A stretch of DNA of 6,187 nt. Source: Deinococcus fonticola (GTDB lineage Bacteria > Deinococcota > Deinococci > Deinococcales > Deinococcaceae). Positions within the stretch are counted from its first letter, which is position 1. Each line of letters begins with the position of its first letter. The position numbers were made by a program, and so were the translations under genes. The notes beneath the pieces were generated by a model. It ran no database searches and had not been told where the DNA came from. It worked only from the letters and a program-made list of their open reading frames with translations. Location: NCBI RefSeq assembly GCF_004634215.1, contig NZ_SMMH01000069.1, positions 1-6,187 on the forward strand. The letters run 5' to 3'. Positions 4,872-6,187 of this stretch are shown one piece after another.

Positions 4872-5398
4872 CGCGGCACGGGATGGTTGCGGTGACGTTT
4901 GAGGAGCTGATCAACGCAGGCAACTGCTGGAACGACGAGGAGCTGCGCGCCTTCGGGTCGATGCTGAACGCCGCCCAGGTGTCCGGATCACGCGCCGCTG
5001 CTGGCTTGGGCGACCTCTACGCGATGGGGCTTGGCCTGCTGCCGGTGGGCCGGGCGCTGGCTCTGCTCCCGCGCTCCCGGCTCACCAACCACGCGCGTGG
5101 CCTGCTCGGTGCCGCGCTGGCCGATGCGGCGGCGGCGTGTGGGGCGGTAAGCATCGAGGTGTACCTGGACGACTATGCCACCGAGCCGGAGGGGTGGCTG
5201 ATGCCCCCGGGCGGCATCCCGCGCCCGCGCCAGCAGGCCCTCTCCCTGATCGCCGAGGCACTGGCGATGGGGCACCGTGTTGACGGGCTGGTGTTGCAGC
5301 CTGACGCGCCGGATGTGCTGATCTGTGACGTGGGGTGCCGGGCGCGGCGCCTGACGCCGCTCGCCCGGCACCTGCTGGGGCAGCTGCCGGTGCGCTGA
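4868..5398 (+). CDS. Unknown protein translationally coupled to the integrase
   Basis: 176 residues from GTG 4868, whose GTGA overlap with the integrase stop and GGGGG at 4856-4860 (seven bases upstream) support this start. An in-frame ATG at 4883 is possible but has no good ribosome binding site. No family is recognised. The N-terminal half is helical (FEELINAGNCWNDEELRAFG, then DLYAMGLGLLPVGRALALLP). The C-terminal half has alternating strands and helices (AVSIEVYLDDYATEPEGW, VDGLVLQPDAPDVLICDVG). Hydrophobic stretches around residues 55-70 are short for a membrane helix. Shared GC content and tight coupling suggest that it belongs to the same mobile element as the integrase. It is far larger than usual excisionases and lacks their helix-turn-helix, so that role is not supported. 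Confidence 0.7.
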   Translation: MTRHGMVAVTFEELINAGNCWNDEELRAFGSMLNAAQVSGSRAAAGLGDLYAMGLGLLPVGRALALLPRSRLTNHARGLLGAALADAAAACGAVSIEVYLDDYATEPEGWLMPPGGIPRPRQQALSLIAEALAMGHRVDGLVLQPDAPDVLICDVGCRARRLTPLARHLLGQLPVR

Positions 5399-5434
5399 GG
5401 GCGTGGTTGCGGTGACCATATAGCTCTCTCGGTG

Positions 5435-5460
5435 GTTGTGCTTGCTTCCTCGTGCACAAC
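5435..5460. repeat. Inverted repeat upstream of the ADP-ribosylglycohydrolase
   Basis: GTTGTGC (5435-5441) and GCACAAC (5454-5460) are perfect 7-bp inverted arms around 12 bases, in the 83-base gap before the hydrolase. It could be an operator. Promoter hexamers nearby are poor: TATGTA at 5461 and GATACT at 5469 lack well-spaced -35 partners. There is no T-run, so it is not a terminator. Confidence 0.3.
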
Positions 5461-5481
5461 TATGTAACGATACTAGGAGTT

Positions 5482-6062
5482 ATGAGCATAGCTACACTTC
5501 ACGCACAGCAAGGGACAGAGCTGCTTATAGCGGCCGCTGTCGGCGATGCTCTGGGTGCGGCTACAGAGTTCATGACCCCTGAAGAGGCTCAGCAGGTCTA
5601 CCCTGAGCGTCCTTATGCCTTTGCGCGGTCTGACTGGCGCGATATGCGTCCCGGTGACGCAACAGACGACACTCAGTTGGCGATCTGTGTGTGGCAGGCA
5701 CTTTCGCTCAACGCAGCGGAGAGCGGGGAACAGTTTGTCTCTAGCTTGCAGAGGCGCTTTGCTTGCTGGCTTGAGAGCTCTCCCCCAGATGCTGGCTCTA
5801 CTCTTCAGCGCGCCCTACAGCTCGGGCCTATGGCGACCTGGGCGAGGTATGGCGAGGCAGCGGCCAGCAACGGCTCGCTGATGCGTGCGCATGCCGTCTC
5901 AGCCGCCATGCCTACCAGCTTCGAGGAGATGGTGCGCCTGAGTGTTTTGTCTAGTGCAGCAACGCACGCCGCTCCAGAGGCGATCTGGAGTTGCCTGTAT
6001 AACAACGTGCTTACATCCCAGCTACAGGGGGGTGAGCGTTGGACTGACGTGATCTGGAGTTC
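5482..6062 (+). pseudogene. ADP-ribosylglycohydrolase (DraG/ARH family), interrupted by an IS3 element
   Basis: From ATG 5482 the frame gives about 193 native residues. Family landmarks appear in order: AAAVGDALGAATEF (18-30), GDATDDTQLA (58-67, with T61, D62 and D63 as metal ligands), SNGSLMR (129-135) and SAATHAAPEAI (158-168). These enzymes remove ADP-ribose from proteins, small molecules or DNA using two magnesium ions. Family members are usually near 300 residues and need a C-terminal GGDTDT-type metal-binding motif, which is missing here because an IS end begins at 6063. Beyond that the frame stays open to the window edge, but it only reads the antisense of the transposase. AGGAG at 5475-5479 lies only two bases from the ATG, an unusually short spacing. 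GC content is visibly lower than that of the integrase pair, suggesting a different origin. The product is very probably inactive unless the IS excises. Confidence 0.88.
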
Positions 6063-6100
6063 TGGACTGCACCCAAGAAGGCGGACAGGGGGTCAAGTCA
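6063..6100 (+). repeat. IS terminal inverted repeat (right end)
   Basis: These 38 bases match the minus-strand sequence from 125 down to 88 at 29 positions, without gaps. The shared blocks include TGGA, ACCC and GCGGACAG. The last bases overlap the transposase stop codon. Confidence 0.75.
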
Positions 6101-6187
6101 CATCTGGGCTTGATGATACTGGGCCGCAAACTCTGCCGGGGGCACGTACCCCAGACTGGAGTGTAATCGCCTCTCGTTGTACAGGGT
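6098..6187 (-). CDS. IS3-family transposase OrfB, C-terminal fragment (rve integrase-core end)
   Basis: The minus-strand frame entering at the window edge gives 29 residues, TLYNERRLHSSLGYVPP then AEFAAQYHQAQM, and stops with TGA (plus 6098-6100). YNxxRxHxxLGYxxPxxF is the hallmark C-terminal motif of the IS3-family DDE transposase, just after the catalytic glutamate, which lies outside the window. The enzyme cuts and joins the IS ends, usually as an OrfAB frameshift fusion. The fragment is intact as far as seen, so the element may be active. Confidence 0.92.
   Translation of the reverse strand, partial: TLYNERRLHSSLGYVPPAEFAAQYHQAQM

Larger units (their letters stand above)
6063..6187 (-). 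mobile_element. IS3-family insertion sequence, right (3') end, partial
   Basis: The element begins at 6063 with TGGACTGCACCCAAG, a typical IS3-family terminus starting with TG, and continues beyond the window. The transposase stop lies 35 bases inside this end, the normal arrangement at the right end of IS3 elements. It has cut into the ADP-ribosylglycohydrolase gene. The orientation is the same as the IS at the left edge. Confidence 0.85.

Noticed and set aside
4884..5416. 13-bp direct repeat TGGTTGCGGTGAC at 4884-4896 and 5404-5416
   Set aside because: A repeat of this length is not surprising in 6 kb of GC-rich sequence, and it does not coincide with element boundaries.
6063..6187. Continuation of the ADP-ribosylglycohydrolase frame to the window edge
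   Set aside because: The frame is open, but the sequence is the antisense of an IS3 transposase end and lacks hydrolase motifs.

Overview
GC-rich bacterial DNA, probably an accessory region or genomic island. The organism cannot be fixed from the sequence. High GC, Shine-Dalgarno sites of the GGGGG/GGAGG type, a tRNA with encoded CCA and the IS3-type ends would fit Deinococcus, but that is a guess. The window has two IS-derived edges around about 5.9 kb of unique DNA (126-6062).

Left edge (1-125): the start of an IS3-family element on the minus strand (terminal repeat, ribosome binding site, first 12 codons of OrfA). Next comes a gene-free stretch with a strong hairpin (126-318), then a tight operon of three overlapping unknown genes (319-1413). 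After a spacer with a possible promoter lies a second, translationally coupled operon (1565-3643). It holds a small unknown gene with an in-frame TGA followed by an apparently genuine coding continuation, a protein built of four excisionase-like helix-turn-helix modules, an HNH endonuclease with a C-terminal helix-turn-helix, and a small acidic protein. This set looks phage- or island-derived.

Middle (3644-3974): a promoter inside a dyad, a tRNA with anticodon CAT (elongator Met most likely) and a strong intrinsic terminator. Immediately downstream on the same strand is a complete tyrosine recombinase (3975-4871), overlapped by an unknown gene (4868-5398). This is the usual layout of an integrative element that uses a tRNA 3' end as attachment site, although no second copy of the tRNA end lies in the window.

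Right edge (5399-6187): an ADP-ribosylglycohydrolase gene starts at 5482 but is cut at about 6062 by an IS3-family element whose minus-strand transposase C-terminus and terminal repeat are visible. The inner IS ends at 125 and 6063 match at 29 of 38 positions and both transposases run on the minus strand. The whole block is therefore bracketed by two directly oriented copies of the same or a closely related IS. The most interesting points are the IS disruption of the hydrolase, the IS bracket, the in-frame TGA at 1850 and the four-module DNA-binding protein.
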